This document shows, one piece after another, positions 55,297 through 63,907 of a stretch of DNA of 64,000 nt. Origin of the DNA: an uncultured SAR86 cluster bacterium (GTDB lineage Bacteria > Pseudomonadota > Gammaproteobacteria > Magnimaribacterales > Magnimaribacteraceae); contig CACBBD010000001.1 in assembly GCA_902537425.1 (NCBI GenBank), positions 124,001 to 188,000 on the forward strand, in the 5' to 3' direction. The notes beneath the pieces are model-generated. The model was given only the letters and a program-made list of their open reading frames with translations. It ran no database searches and had not been told where the DNA came from. Positions within the stretch are counted from its first letter, which is position 1, and each line of letters starts with the position of its first letter. The translations under genes were made by a program, and so were the position numbers.

Positions 55297-56349
55297 ATGT
55301 CTGAACTAAGTAAAAAACTGATCAAATGGCACAAGAAATCTGGTCGTAAAGATTTGCCTTGGCAGATTCAAACTAATCCTTATAAAGTTTGGATATCTGA
55401 AGTCATGCTTCAGCAGACTCAAGTACAAACGGTAACACCTTATTACCAAAGATTTATAGATAGGTTCCCTGATATTAATTCACTTGCCGAATCCAATGAA
55501 AATGAAGTTTTAAGTTACTGGTCCGGGTTGGGTTATTACTCAAGGGGAAGGAATTTACTCAAGACTGCAAAGATTCTTCAAGATAATTTCAATTCCATAA
55601 TGCCTCAATGTTCAGAAAAATTAGAATCATTGCCTGGAATAGGAAAATCGACTGCTGGGGCCATTCTTTCATTAGGCTTCAAACTAAAAGCTCCTATTCT
55701 AGATGGAAATGCAAAGCGACTATTAGTCAGGTATTTTAAAGTGGAGGAACCTATTGATTCTACTCAGACAGTTAAGAATCTTTGGGAAATTGCCACTGAG
55801 AATTTGCCTCTTAAAGAATGCGATATTTATACACAGGCAATTATGGATGTGGGCTCCTTGATTTGTAAAAGAAAGGGTCCTGACTGTGAAAATTGTCCAT
55901 TAAATAAAACTTGCCTCTCATTCAAAGCAGGTATTCAAGATTTACTGCCTCTGAAATATCCTACAAAAAACAAACCAAGCAAACAGCTCTTTTGGCTTCT
56001 TTTGCAAAATAAAGAAGGTGAAATTCTCTTGGAAAATAGAACCTCAAAGGGTGTATGGAAAGGTTTATGGACCTTTTTAAGTTTTGAAGAAATAGAATCA
56101 AGAGAAGAGTTTATTAAAACACTCCCGAAAGGGTATGAATTTATAGAACAAGATTTAAAGCTCAAACACACCTTCACTCACTATAAATTAGATATAAATA
56201 CTAGTTTAGTAAGATTAAATGAAGATTTTCAAAACCTAGATAACAATAAAGTATGGTTTAATAACAAACAATTATCAGAGATTGGCCTGCCAATGCCTGT
56301 AACCAAAATTTTAAAAGATCATATTAAGGATGCGCAAAGTTTTTTGTAG
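55297..56349 (+). CDS. mutY: A/G-specific adenine DNA glycosylase
   Basis: A 350-aa base-excision enzyme that removes A opposite 8-oxoG. It has GRKDLPWQIQTNPYKVWISEVM (with the catalytic Glu), LESLPGIGKSTAGAI (HhH), the catalytic Asp in PILDGNAKRLLVR and the Fe-S cluster cysteines in C-x6-C-x2-C-x5-C near residues 188-204. The C-terminal NUDIX-like domain that reads 8-oxoG is present but diverged. AAGG lies 10 nt before the ATG. Confidence 0.96.
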   Translation: MSELSKKLIKWHKKSGRKDLPWQIQTNPYKVWISEVMLQQTQVQTVTPYYQRFIDRFPDINSLAESNENEVLSYWSGLGYYSRGRNLLKTAKILQDNFNSIMPQCSEKLESLPGIGKSTAGAILSLGFKLKAPILDGNAKRLLVRYFKVEEPIDSTQTVKNLWEIATENLPLKECDIYTQAIMDVGSLICKRKGPDCENCPLNKTCLSFKAGIQDLLPLKYPTKNKPSKQLFWLLLQNKEGEILLENRTSKGVWKGLWTFLSFEEIESREEFIKTLPKGYEFIEQDLKLKHTFTHYKLDINTSLVRLNEDFQNLDNNKVWFNNKQLSEIGLPMPVTKILKDHIKDAQSFL

Positions 56350-56596
56350 AAAATACGGTGAAGAGTTAGAAGGCTTGGATAAACCTCCCTATCCAGGACA
56401 AAAAGGTGAAGATATATTTGATAATGTGTCAAAAAAAGCTTGGGAGGAATGGTTGGAACATCAAAAAATGCTCATTAATGAAGGTCAAATAAACCTCGCA
56501 GATAGAGACTCTCGAAAATGGTTAAATGAGCAAATGGATCTTTTTCTATCTGGAGAAGATTACGCAAAACCAACGGGTTTCAAACCAGTTGAGTAA
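56330..56596 (+). CDS. yggX: Fe(2+)-trafficking protein YggX
   Basis: An 88-aa protein that helps protect Fe-S clusters from oxidation. It shows MRKVFCRKYGEELEGLDKPPYPG, FDNVSKKAWEEWLEHQKMLINE and LADRDSRKWLNEQMDLFL. The first ~7 codons overlap the end of mutY (20 nt). The mutY-yggX-tRNA-Phe order is conserved in Pseudomonas as I recall. MutY is itself an Fe-S enzyme. Confidence 0.96.
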   Translation: MRKVFCRKYGEELEGLDKPPYPGQKGEDIFDNVSKKAWEEWLEHQKMLINEGQINLADRDSRKWLNEQMDLFLSGEDYAKPTGFKPVE

Positions 56597-56646
56597 AACT
56601 TACTTCTTTAGAGCCAATTAATTGTATACAATCGCAAATCTCAAAT

Positions 56647-56722
56647 GCCCAGATAGCTCAGTCGGTAGAGCAAAGGACTGAAAATCCTTGTGTCGGTGGT
56701 TCGATTCCACCTCTGGGCACCA
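56647..56722 (+). tRNA. tRNA-Phe (GAA)
   Basis: A 76-nt cloverleaf: acceptor GCCCAGA pairs with TCTGGGC, D-arm TAGCTCAGTCGGTAGAGC, anticodon loop CTGAAAA with anticodon GAA, T-arm GGTGG-TTCGATT-CCACC, discriminator A and encoded CCA. It lies 50 nt after yggX. A TATACA at 56625 could be a -10 element, with no clear -35. Confidence 0.97.
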
Positions 56723-57083
56723 CTTCCCAAGCATGTTTCAGCTTTCTAGTGTATTAGCCAAATTAGAAAAGTAATCACTACGTAATCATAAACATATCAA
56801 AAGCTTTCGCATTCGATAAATCTGTTCGGGTTAGTTTCATCTCCTCTTTGACGGGCACGCATGAGCCATGCCACATACCGGGGTAGTATATGAACTGCTC
56901 AAACATTTTTAGCCAAAAAGGTTTGTAAAGTAGTAGAGTAAGAATCATGTCTAATTTACCTGACCCAAGAGAACTAGTACTAAACAAAGACACTACTGTT
57001 TCCAATGGGATTAAAGGACACCAACACCGGGAAAAGAATCAATTAAAGAGAAAGTATTTCCAGATACAAGATTTAGAGGTCTT
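56723..57083. other. 361-nt stretch after tRNA-Phe with no confident gene
   Basis: The largest non-coding stretch in the window. It holds an open frame on the minus strand (56778-57005, 75 codons, ending KEEMKLTRTDLSNAKAFDMF) and a 46-codon frame on the plus strand (56947-57087, starting MSNLPDPRELVLNKD). The two overlap, neither has a clear ribosome site, and I recognise neither. The peptides look protein-like, so this may be a decayed gene next to a tRNA. No repeat of the tRNA 3' end was found. Confidence 0.4.
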
Positions 57084-57647
57084 TTAATTTTTTAGTTTAT
57101 CCTCTTTATTGTTGGAAGCTCTTTCATCTCTTGCTTTAGATTTTGCTACTTCTTCTTTAATAAAGTCTCTTTCTCTTTGAACAGCTAATTCTCTATCAGA
57201 GATTCCTTTTTTACTATCTACAAATTTTTCTAACTCATCTATTGAAGAAAAAACTGTTCTAACGCCATACACATCTCTAATGTCCCATTTTCCAGACCTT
57301 ATTTTTACTTTAAAACCTTTTTCTTTAAGAAAAAAAACAGCTTTACGACTTCTTTCTTCCTTTTCATTTAGGAATTCATTGAATTGTCTTTCTTCCTCTG
57401 CACTTTGCTTTTCTAACTCTTCTCTTTCTGCAGCTAAAATTATTTCAGTCTCATCTTTCATAGATTGAACTCTGAGCTTTATATATTTCGATTTTGCTTT
57501 TTCTTCAGAGCCATCACTATCTGCCAATGCTTTTGCCCACAAACCATCTCTGATAATGTTTTCATTTAATTCTCTTAACACTTCCTGATAAAGTTTTTCT
57601 TCAAGAAGTCTTGATTTAGCGAGCTTCGCTTTAAATTTTTCGAACAT
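57084..57647 (-). CDS. Unknown charged, coiled-coil protein with GLWAKAL-type N-terminal motif
   Basis: A 187-aa, Lys/Glu-rich soluble protein. The N-terminal helix pair LYQEVLRELNENIIRDGLWAKAL...KAKSKYIKLRVQSM resembles a segment seen at the start of several otherwise unrelated marine gammaproteobacterial proteins. A long helical Glu-rich stretch follows, then a compact part (FLKEKGFKVKIRSGKWDIRD, ~105-125) and a charged tail. No enzyme motif, signal peptide or membrane segment is seen. Function unknown. Confidence 0.7.
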   Translation of the reverse strand: MFEKFKAKLAKSRLLEEKLYQEVLRELNENIIRDGLWAKALADSDGSEEKAKSKYIKLRVQSMKDETEIILAAEREELEKQSAEEERQFNEFLNEKEERSRKAVFFLKEKGFKVKIRSGKWDIRDVYGVRTVFSSIDELEKFVDSKKGISDRELAVQRERDFIKEEVAKSKARDERASNNKEDKLKN

Positions 57648-57667
57648 ATATAGATTATAATCAAAGT

Positions 57668-58099
57668 ATGAGGAAACTAATATTAATTGGAAGTCTAGTA
57701 CTCACAGCTTACACTTGGGCTGAAGTTTACGAAAATGAAATAATTTTTTATCAAGAATTTAGCCCGCTTAAAAATGAGCAAGAAATTGCTAAGTTTGCTG
57801 AATACTATCAGAGCATAGTCGATAAAAATGAGCCAGACACTCTCGGATGGAAGTTTTTTAAAGCAGACGACAAAGTCGTAGAAATACTAAGATGGAAAGA
57901 TTCACAAGCAATAGTGAGACATCTAGAAAATGTTTCTGAAGGTGGGATCTTTGAAAACGATTTTAAATCTTTTAATGAACACTTTGCTATCGAAAGCATA
58001 AAAGTATACGGAAATGTAGATGCTGATGTTAAAAAAATGCTTATGGATTTTGGACTGCCTTTTGAATTCTATCCACTAATTGCTGGATATAGCAGATAA
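57668..58099 (+). CDS. Exported small protein with ABM-like fold (predicted)
   Basis: A 143-aa protein. Residues 1-18 form a signal peptide ending near TWAEV. The mature part (YQEFSPLKNEQEIAKFAEYY...LGWKFFKADDKVVEILRWKDSQAIVRHLEN) has the layout of dimeric alpha/beta-barrel proteins of the antibiotic-biosynthesis-monooxygenase type, with a late segment IESIKVYGNVDADVKKML. Fold call is by pattern only. Function unknown. It diverges from the preceding gene with a 20-nt gap. Confidence 0.7.
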   Translation: MRKLILIGSLVLTAYTWAEVYENEIIFYQEFSPLKNEQEIAKFAEYYQSIVDKNEPDTLGWKFFKADDKVVEILRWKDSQAIVRHLENVSEGGIFENDFKSFNEHFAIESIKVYGNVDADVKKMLMDFGLPFEFYPLIAGYSR

Positions 58100-58131
58100 A
58101 TGAAACACCTAACCACGTACTGAAATTTGAT

Positions 58132-58326
58132 ATGTATTATCCCGCTTTAATTGTTTTTGTTATAACCCTAATCCCCCTATTTTTCACAAAGTTCCTTTTT
58201 CTTGCTGAATGGGAAAGACCTAAAGATTTAAATGGTTTAGATGCTAGAGTGATTATCTTCTGGGGCTATGTGTTTGGCATGGTTCTACCAATAGGTCTTG
58301 TAGCGTTTAGAGGTTATATTATTTAG
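58132..58326 (+). CDS. Small membrane protein, two predicted helices
   Basis: A 64-aa hydrophobic protein: helix 1 around residues 3-26, a polar loop EWERPKDLNGLDARV, and helix 2 around 42-62. It is not recognised. It follows the exported ABM-like gene by 32 nt and starts with ATG. The balance of charged loop and two helices makes it a believable protein. Confidence 0.6.
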   Translation: MYYPALIVFVITLIPLFFTKFLFLAEWERPKDLNGLDARVIIFWGYVFGMVLPIGLVAFRGYII

Positions 58327-58330
58327 AAGT

Positions 58331-58402
58331 ATGAAAGCTCCATTGATATTTTTATTATGCGTAGTGATATTTGTAATCTCTATGGTGTGGCTTTCTGCTT
58401 AA
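58331..58402 (+). CDS. Possible 23-aa single-helix micropeptide
   Basis: ATG at 58331 opens a 23-codon frame that encodes one hydrophobic helix (APLIFLLCVVIFVISMVWLSA), 4 nt after the previous stop. Hydrophobic frames arise easily in AT-rich DNA, so this is tentative. Confidence 0.25.
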   Translation: MKAPLIFLLCVVIFVISMVWLSA

Positions 58403-58457
58403 TTGTTATGAAAGACCTAGAACTAGAACTCCAAACTCTCCTATAATTAGTGAATAA

Positions 58458-58661
58458 ATGTTTATTAAAACTATATCTTTTTTACTTTTCTTTTTTTGTA
58501 CCTTCTTTTTACTGATAGGTGTTTATTTAATAAGCGTCTCATTGACGAATTTCCAAGGAGAACTGCTAATAGTAAATCTCTTATCTTCTTTGATGTGTTT
58601 TGCAATTTCTGGAGCTTTATATCTTCTTAGAAAAAAATTAAATGAAAAAAATATTGATTAG
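58458..58661 (+). CDS. Small membrane protein, two predicted helices
   Basis: A 67-aa protein with helices near residues 5-30 (Phe/Leu-rich) and 36-57, ending in a basic tail RKKLNEKNID. Not recognised. Its end overlaps the longest possible frame of the next gene but not the start I chose for it. Confidence 0.55.
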   Translation: MFIKTISFLLFFFCTFFLLIGVYLISVSLTNFQGELLIVNLLSSLMCFAISGALYLLRKKLNEKNID

Positions 58662-58677
58662 TTATTTCAATATCCAA

Positions 58678-59559
58678 ATGAAAAAATTCCTAGTCTTATA
58701 CCTCATTTCGTTCGCTTCTCTGAATGTTTATTCAAACTACACATTAGATCAAGAAACGACAATTGCAGAGATCAATGGAATCTCGCTTGCCTACAAAAGT
58801 ATTGGTATGGAGGAAGATCCACCTGTATTAATGGTAATGGGCCTACTGGCATCACATAAAGTTTGGGGAGAAACCATTGTCAATGGGCTTGTCGATTCTG
58901 GGTACAGGGTTATCCTCTTCGACAATAGAGATACAGGGGATAGTGAGAAGTTAGATAGGCTAGGAAGACCTAATCTTTATTGGAAGTACTTTCTTTATTC
59001 CTTGGGTATTGGTTTCAATGCGCCATATACACTTGAAGATATGGCATATGATGGTGTTGCACTACTAGACCACTTGGATATTGAAGAGGCTCATATAATT
59101 GGAGCTTCTATGGGGGGCATGATAGCTCAAATAATAGCCTCTAAATTTCCAGATAAGACGACCAGCTTAGTATCACTTATGTCGTCTCCAAGAATTCCGA
59201 AGACCTCTGAGATTTCGCAAGGAAATCAAGAAAATCTCAGAAATATGGAAAATGTTGATACAGAAGGAGCGCGAGAATATGGCTTTTATCCGAGAGCAAT
59301 GCCAAGGCAATTGACTGCAATTTTTAAAGCTGGAGATAGATCTGATATTGTAAGAGATATCACTGTACCAACGCTGGTGCTTCATGGAGAAGATGATGCA
59401 CTAGTACCCGTAAGCTATGGAAGGCTTACCGCAGAACTGATTAAGAATTCAAAATTTAAAGTTTACAAAGATATGGGTCATAATTTACCCAAAGAAGTTA
59501 TACCTATTTTGATCGAGGATATTGTAAATTTTTATAAAAAAGTAGATGAAGTTCTTTAA
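58678..59559 (+). CDS. Exported alpha/beta hydrolase
   Basis: A 293-aa hydrolase. A signal peptide (KKFLVLYLISFASLNVYS) is followed by NGISLAYKSIG, the oxyanion region VMGLLASHKVWGE, LFDNRDTGDSE, the nucleophile elbow IIGASMGGMIAQ, the acid in LVLHGEDDALVP and the catalytic His in MGHNLPKE. I use ATG 58678 because it begins directly at the signal peptide. Substrate unknown; lipase/esterase-like. It overlaps the next hydrolase gene by 14 nt. Confidence 0.85.
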   Translation: MKKFLVLYLISFASLNVYSNYTLDQETTIAEINGISLAYKSIGMEEDPPVLMVMGLLASHKVWGETIVNGLVDSGYRVILFDNRDTGDSEKLDRLGRPNLYWKYFLYSLGIGFNAPYTLEDMAYDGVALLDHLDIEEAHIIGASMGGMIAQIIASKFPDKTTSLVSLMSSPRIPKTSEISQGNQENLRNMENVDTEGAREYGFYPRAMPRQLTAIFKAGDRSDIVRDITVPTLVLHGEDDALVPVSYGRLTAELIKNSKFKVYKDMGHNLPKEVIPILIEDIVNFYKKVDEVL

Positions 59560-60508
59560 TAAAGAAAATAAATTATATCCACCAATCGAACCTTATGATT
59601 CTGGCTATATAAAGCAAGGAATTCATGAAATTTATTATGAACAATGTGGGAATCCCAAAGGTAAACCTGCAGTATTCCTTCATGGTGGGCCTGGTGGTGG
59701 TGCTGGAAGCTTTTCTAGAAGATTTTTTAATCCTAAGAAATATCGCATAGTTCTTTTCGATCAGAGAGGATGTGGAAAAAGCAAACCCCACACTTGTCTT
59801 GAAAATAATACTACTTGGCACCTAGTTGAAGACATTGAGTCAATAAGAAAAAAATTAAGCATAGATAAATGGCTTGTTTTTGGTGGTTCTTGGGGTAGTA
59901 CTCTCGCATTGGCTTATGCACAGAGTCATCCTCAAAACGTAACAGAGCTTGTTTTAAGGGGTATCTTTATGTTGAGACATAAAGAAATCCAATGGTTCTA
60001 TCAATATGGAGCAAGCGAATTATATCCGGAAGCATGGCAGGGATTTTTGAACGAAATTCCAAAAGAAAAGAGAGGCGATTTGGTTGATGCCTATAGGGAA
60101 ATCTTTAATGGAGATGATGAAGAAAAAAAATTATCAGCTGCAAAAGCCTGGTCTAAATGGGAGGCATCTACTAGTTTTATTAATCATAATCCCGAAGCTG
60201 TAAAAGATTCTGTGGACAGCAAATTTGCATTAGCTTTTGCTCTTATTGAAAACCATTACTTTGTGAATAATGGTTTCTTGGAAAATGAAAATCAACTTCT
60301 CGATAATATTGATAAAATCAGAGACATCCCTGCTGTAATAATTCAAGGAAGATACGATGTAGTATGCCCTCCTACGACTGCTTATGAGCTACATTCGAGA
60401 TGGCCAGAATCTGAACTAAAAATAGCTCCTTTTTCAGGTCATTCTGCATTCGAAAAGGAAATAACACACCTACTAATAGAAACAACAGACAGATTTTCCA
60501 AAACCTAA
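59546..60508 (+). CDS. pip: Prolyl aminopeptidase (proline iminopeptidase)
   Basis: A 320-aa serine peptidase (S33) removing N-terminal proline from peptides in the cytosol. It shows LYPPIEPYDSGYIKQG, VFLHGGPGGGAG, LFDQRGCGKSKPH, the nucleophile in VFGGSWGSTLALAY, the acid in IIQGRYDVVCPP and His in FSGHSAFEKE. No signal peptide. It is the middle one of three consecutive alpha/beta hydrolases. Confidence 0.93.
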   Translation: MKFFNKENKLYPPIEPYDSGYIKQGIHEIYYEQCGNPKGKPAVFLHGGPGGGAGSFSRRFFNPKKYRIVLFDQRGCGKSKPHTCLENNTTWHLVEDIESIRKKLSIDKWLVFGGSWGSTLALAYAQSHPQNVTELVLRGIFMLRHKEIQWFYQYGASELYPEAWQGFLNEIPKEKRGDLVDAYREIFNGDDEEKKLSAAKAWSKWEASTSFINHNPEAVKDSVDSKFALAFALIENHYFVNNGFLENENQLLDNIDKIRDIPAVIIQGRYDVVCPPTTAYELHSRWPESELKIAPFSGHSAFEKEITHLLIETTDRFSKT

Positions 60509-60517
60509 TAATCAAAA

Positions 60518-61588
60518 ATGATAAAAATTCTAAAATTCCCAATTCTGATAACTTTAATTTTGTGTAGCCCACTCTTTTATGCTGAGGGTAATCACAAGAT
60601 ATTCAATCTAGGAGATTTTGACCTAGAGAGTGGAATCACATTACCAAATGCTAAGTTATCTTATGTAACTCATGGAAAATTAAATAAGGAAAAGGATAAT
60701 TTAATAGTTGTTCCTTCTGCATACCTTGGTGATCATCATGGATTTGATTTTTTAATTGAACCTGGGAAAGCTCTGGATCCTGAAAAATATTTCATAGTTG
60801 CTACAGATATGTTTCAAAATGGTTTGTCTAGCTCACCAAGCAATACCCTGCCTCCATTTGATGGGCCGAATTTCCCTTTAATTTCAATAAGAGACAATGT
60901 GAAGGCAGGATATAAATTAGTTACTGAACTCTTTAAAGTTAAAAAGATAAAAGGTGTTGTAGGATTCTCTATGGGAGCTCAACAGGCCTTTCAGTGGGCA
61001 GTAAGTTATCCAGATTTTGTTGAAAAAATAGTGGGTATAGCAGGCTCAGCAGTAGAGTATCCGCACGGCATAGTAAGACTGGAAGGTTTTATATCTGCAA
61101 TAAAAGCAGATGCCTCTTTTGAGAATGGTCAGTATATGTCCCCACCTGAAGTAGGACTCAGAGCAGGAGGAGCGCACTGGGCCAGTTGGGGCTGGTCTCA
61201 AGAATGGTATCGACAAGGCCTCTATAAAGAAATGGGCTTGAAAGATACCGATGAAGTTATAGATTGGTTTGAAGAATTTGTATTAACCTGGGATGCCAAT
61301 AATCTAATAGCCCTAGCTAGAACCTGGCAAAATAATAATATTGGTAATACACCTGGATTTAATGGCAATTATTCAGAAGCATTAGGATCTATAAAAGCCG
61401 ATGTCTTATATATGCCGAGCGAAACGGATATGTACTTTCATATTGATGCATTAACCAGAGAAGCTAGTATGATTCCTGGGGTTAAACTTAAAGTAATTCC
61501 TTCGCTTTGGGGTCACATAGCTGGAGCAGGCTTTTCAGCTGAAGATATAGAATTCATGAATAATGAAATAATAGAGTTTTACAAATAA
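60518..61588 (+). CDS. Exported MetX-like alpha/beta hydrolase
   Basis: A 356-aa protein of the homoserine O-acetyltransferase superfamily: FDLESGITLPNAKLSYVTHG, LVVPSAYLGDHH, the nucleophile in VVGFSMGAQQAFQWA, the acid in MPSETDMYF and His in LWGHIAGAG. A signal peptide (residues ~1-22, FPILITLILCSPLFYAEG) implies export, which does not suit methionine synthesis. It is probably an esterase or acyltransferase acting outside the cytosol. Substrate unknown. Confidence 0.82.
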   Translation: MIKILKFPILITLILCSPLFYAEGNHKIFNLGDFDLESGITLPNAKLSYVTHGKLNKEKDNLIVVPSAYLGDHHGFDFLIEPGKALDPEKYFIVATDMFQNGLSSSPSNTLPPFDGPNFPLISIRDNVKAGYKLVTELFKVKKIKGVVGFSMGAQQAFQWAVSYPDFVEKIVGIAGSAVEYPHGIVRLEGFISAIKADASFENGQYMSPPEVGLRAGGAHWASWGWSQEWYRQGLYKEMGLKDTDEVIDWFEEFVLTWDANNLIALARTWQNNNIGNTPGFNGNYSEALGSIKADVLYMPSETDMYFHIDALTREASMIPGVKLKVIPSLWGHIAGAGFSAEDIEFMNNEIIEFYK

Positions 61589-61642
61589 TTTCTATTTTTA
61601 TCCTGAATTACATATAAGTTCGTTTTGGTTTAAACTCTATGT

Positions 61643-62533
61643 GTGGGGAATATAAAGCACGTAACAACCGTCACTCCGGTAGAAGAAATATTAAATATTT
61701 TAGATGAGGATGCGGGTGTTATTATTGATGACTTTCTTGAATCAGCAGACTTAGCTCAAATTAAAAAAGATCTTCGACCCTTCCTGAATGTTACTAACAA
61801 TGGCCAAGATGAATTCACTGGTTTCGAGACTAAAAGAGTTGGTGCTCTATTGGCCAGATCAGAAAAATGTCAAAATTTAGCGCTGGATCCATTAATTAAT
61901 GAACTAGCAGACGGATTTTTGGGACCTCACTGCGAAAATTATCAACTGCATTTCTCTTCTGCTATCCAAATTGGACCGGGAGAATCAAGTCAAATTCTTC
62001 ACAGAGATCGGGGAGTTTGGGGAGGGTATATTCCAAGAAAAATTGAAACACAATTCAGTACCGTCTGGGCAATTAATGATTTCACCAAAGAAAATGGAGC
62101 AACACAGGTAGTTCCTGGATCACATAAATGGGATAAAAATAGACAACCACAGATTGAAGAAATTGCTTATGCAGAAATGAAAGCAGGGTCTGTATTTATT
62201 TATACTGGATCGGTATTACATGGAGGTGGAACTAACACAACTGAGGAAACTAGATTAGGAATTTTCTTGCACTATGCACCTAGCTGGTTGAGGCAACAAG
62301 AGAATCAATATCTCTCATATCCTCCAGAAGTGGCTAAAAAATTTACTCCTGAACTTCGTTCTTTGATTGGCTACTCAAAGGGGGGGTATGTTCTTGGATT
62401 CTTTACCGATCCAAATGACAAAGAAGGTAGATTGGAGTCAGTATCTCCTGAAAAGTTATTTGGTGATTCAAAAGATAAATATGCAACTTTAGCCACACCT
62501 GAAAAGCTAGTAAAAGAATCTTCAAGAAAATAA
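61643..62533 (+). CDS. Phytanoyl-CoA dioxygenase (PhyH) family protein
   Basis: A 296-aa Fe(II)/2-oxoglutarate oxygenase. The first two iron ligands are in ILHRDRGVWGG, the fold continues through STVWAINDFTKENGATQVVPGSH, and the distal His is in SVLHGGGTNTTEE with the 2OG Arg in TRLGIFLHY. Start is GTG at 61643. Such enzymes hydroxylate varied small molecules and lipids. The substrate cannot be read from the sequence. It is followed 12 nt later by a MATE exporter. Confidence 0.88.
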   Translation: MGNIKHVTTVTPVEEILNILDEDAGVIIDDFLESADLAQIKKDLRPFLNVTNNGQDEFTGFETKRVGALLARSEKCQNLALDPLINELADGFLGPHCENYQLHFSSAIQIGPGESSQILHRDRGVWGGYIPRKIETQFSTVWAINDFTKENGATQVVPGSHKWDKNRQPQIEEIAYAEMKAGSVFIYTGSVLHGGGTNTTEETRLGIFLHYAPSWLRQQENQYLSYPPEVAKKFTPELRSLIGYSKGGYVLGFFTDPNDKEGRLESVSPEKLFGDSKDKYATLATPEKLVKESSRK

Positions 62534-62545
62534 GCTTAAGGATTA

Positions 62546-63907
62546 GTGGATAACAGAACTCAAGAGTTTCTAACAAAACCTATCGTGCCATTGCTGATAA
62601 GAATGTCAGCTCCAAATACCATAGCTTTTTTTATCCAATCAATAGTTGTACTAACTGAAGTCTGGTTTATTAGTAAGTTGGGAACAAAGTCACTTGCTGC
62701 AGTAGCGCTTGCTTTTCCATTATTGATGCTTACACAAACTATGTCCGGTGGCGCACTCGGAGGAGCTATCAGCTCAGCTATAGCTCGAAGTATGGGGGCT
62801 AATGATATAGATCGCGCAGAAAAATTAATTTGGCATTCAATAGTTATATCGATTTCTGGAGCATTTACCTTTTTAATTTTATTTTTATTATTTGGGAAAG
62901 GTCTTCTTTATTTGCTGGGAGGTAGAGGAGAAATTCTTGAAGAATCCTATTTGTATTGCTCAGTTCTCTTCTTCGGAGGAATACTTATATGGTTATCAGG
63001 AAGTTTAAGTGCCGTCTTAAGAGGGATGGGAAATATGCGCTTTCCTGCAACACTCATGATCATTGCTTCTCTTTTACAAGTACTTCTCTCTGGAGGATTT
63101 ATTTTGGGGTGGTATGGATTTCCTAAACTAGGAGTCGCTGGTGCCGCTGTCGCAGCCTTAATCAGCAGTATGATTATGGTATCGATAATAATTATGAAGC
63201 TCTTATCTACCTCAGTTCCGGCGATGCTGAAACGAGAAAAATTAATTTTGAGCAAACCCCTATTCTCTAATATCTTTGAGGTAGCTATTCCAGCATCGGC
63301 CTCTCCACTTCTAACTGTAGGCACAATATTAGTGTTGACCGGTTTAGTTGGAACCTTCGGAACAGAAGCTCTTGCAGGATATGGCATTGGTTCGAGGGTA
63401 GAATTTCTTATGATTCCCCTTATTTTTGGGATTGGCACGGCCATGACATCTATTGTGGGTGCGAATATAGGCGCTAGTAACATAGTGAGGGCAGAGAGAG
63501 TTGGTATTTATGGTGGATCAACGGCGGGTTTAGTTTCAGTGCTTATAGGCTTTTCTTTAGCCTTATTTCCTGACTTGTGGATCCATTATTTTACTGATGA
63601 CCCAAAAGCCTACGAAATTACAAAAAAATATATTCAAATTGTCGGCCCTTTTTATGTCTTTCAAGGGATAGGTCTTTCTCTATATTTTGCTTCTCAAGGT
63701 GCTAATGCAATGTTTTGGCCGACAGTGGCGACGATTGCAAGATTTTTGATAGCAGGCTTAGGGGGAAGTATTTCAATTTATATCTTAGGATTTGGTATAG
63801 AGTCGATTTTCTTATCCTCTTCGATAGCAATGATGATTTTCGGCATCATGATTTTTGTCTCACTAAAAAGAGGAGCCTGGAGAAAGCATGGCCCTAAATA
63901 TTCTTAA
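62546..63907 (+). CDS. MATE family efflux transporter
   Basis: A 453-aa, 12-helix exporter that uses Na+ or H+ to expel organic cations. It has PIVPLLIRMSAPNTIAFFIQS, TEVWFISKLGTKSLAAVALAFP, the two-fold repeat beginning near residue 230 (FEVAIPASASPLLT), and FGTEALAGYGIGSRVEFLMIP. Start is GTG at 62546. The neighbour PhyH gene might make the exported compound, but that is only a positional hint. Confidence 0.93.
   Translation: MDNRTQEFLTKPIVPLLIRMSAPNTIAFFIQSIVVLTEVWFISKLGTKSLAAVALAFPLLMLTQTMSGGALGGAISSAIARSMGANDIDRAEKLIWHSIVISISGAFTFLILFLLFGKGLLYLLGGRGEILEESYLYCSVLFFGGILIWLSGSLSAVLRGMGNMRFPATLMIIASLLQVLLSGGFILGWYGFPKLGVAGAAVAALISSMIMVSIIIMKLLSTSVPAMLKREKLILSKPLFSNIFEVAIPASASPLLTVGTILVLTGLVGTFGTEALAGYGIGSRVEFLMIPLIFGIGTAMTSIVGANIGASNIVRAERVGIYGGSTAGLVSVLIGFSLALFPDLWIHYFTDDPKAYEITKKYIQIVGPFYVFQGIGLSLYFASQGANAMFWPTVATIARFLIAGLGGSISIYILGFGIESIFLSSSIAMMIFGIMIFVSLKRGAWRKHGPKYS

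Noticed and set aside
62947-63483. 178-codon minus-strand frame inside the MATE gene.
   Set aside because: Pro/Ile/Ser-rich translation typical of the antisense of a membrane protein; no start signal.
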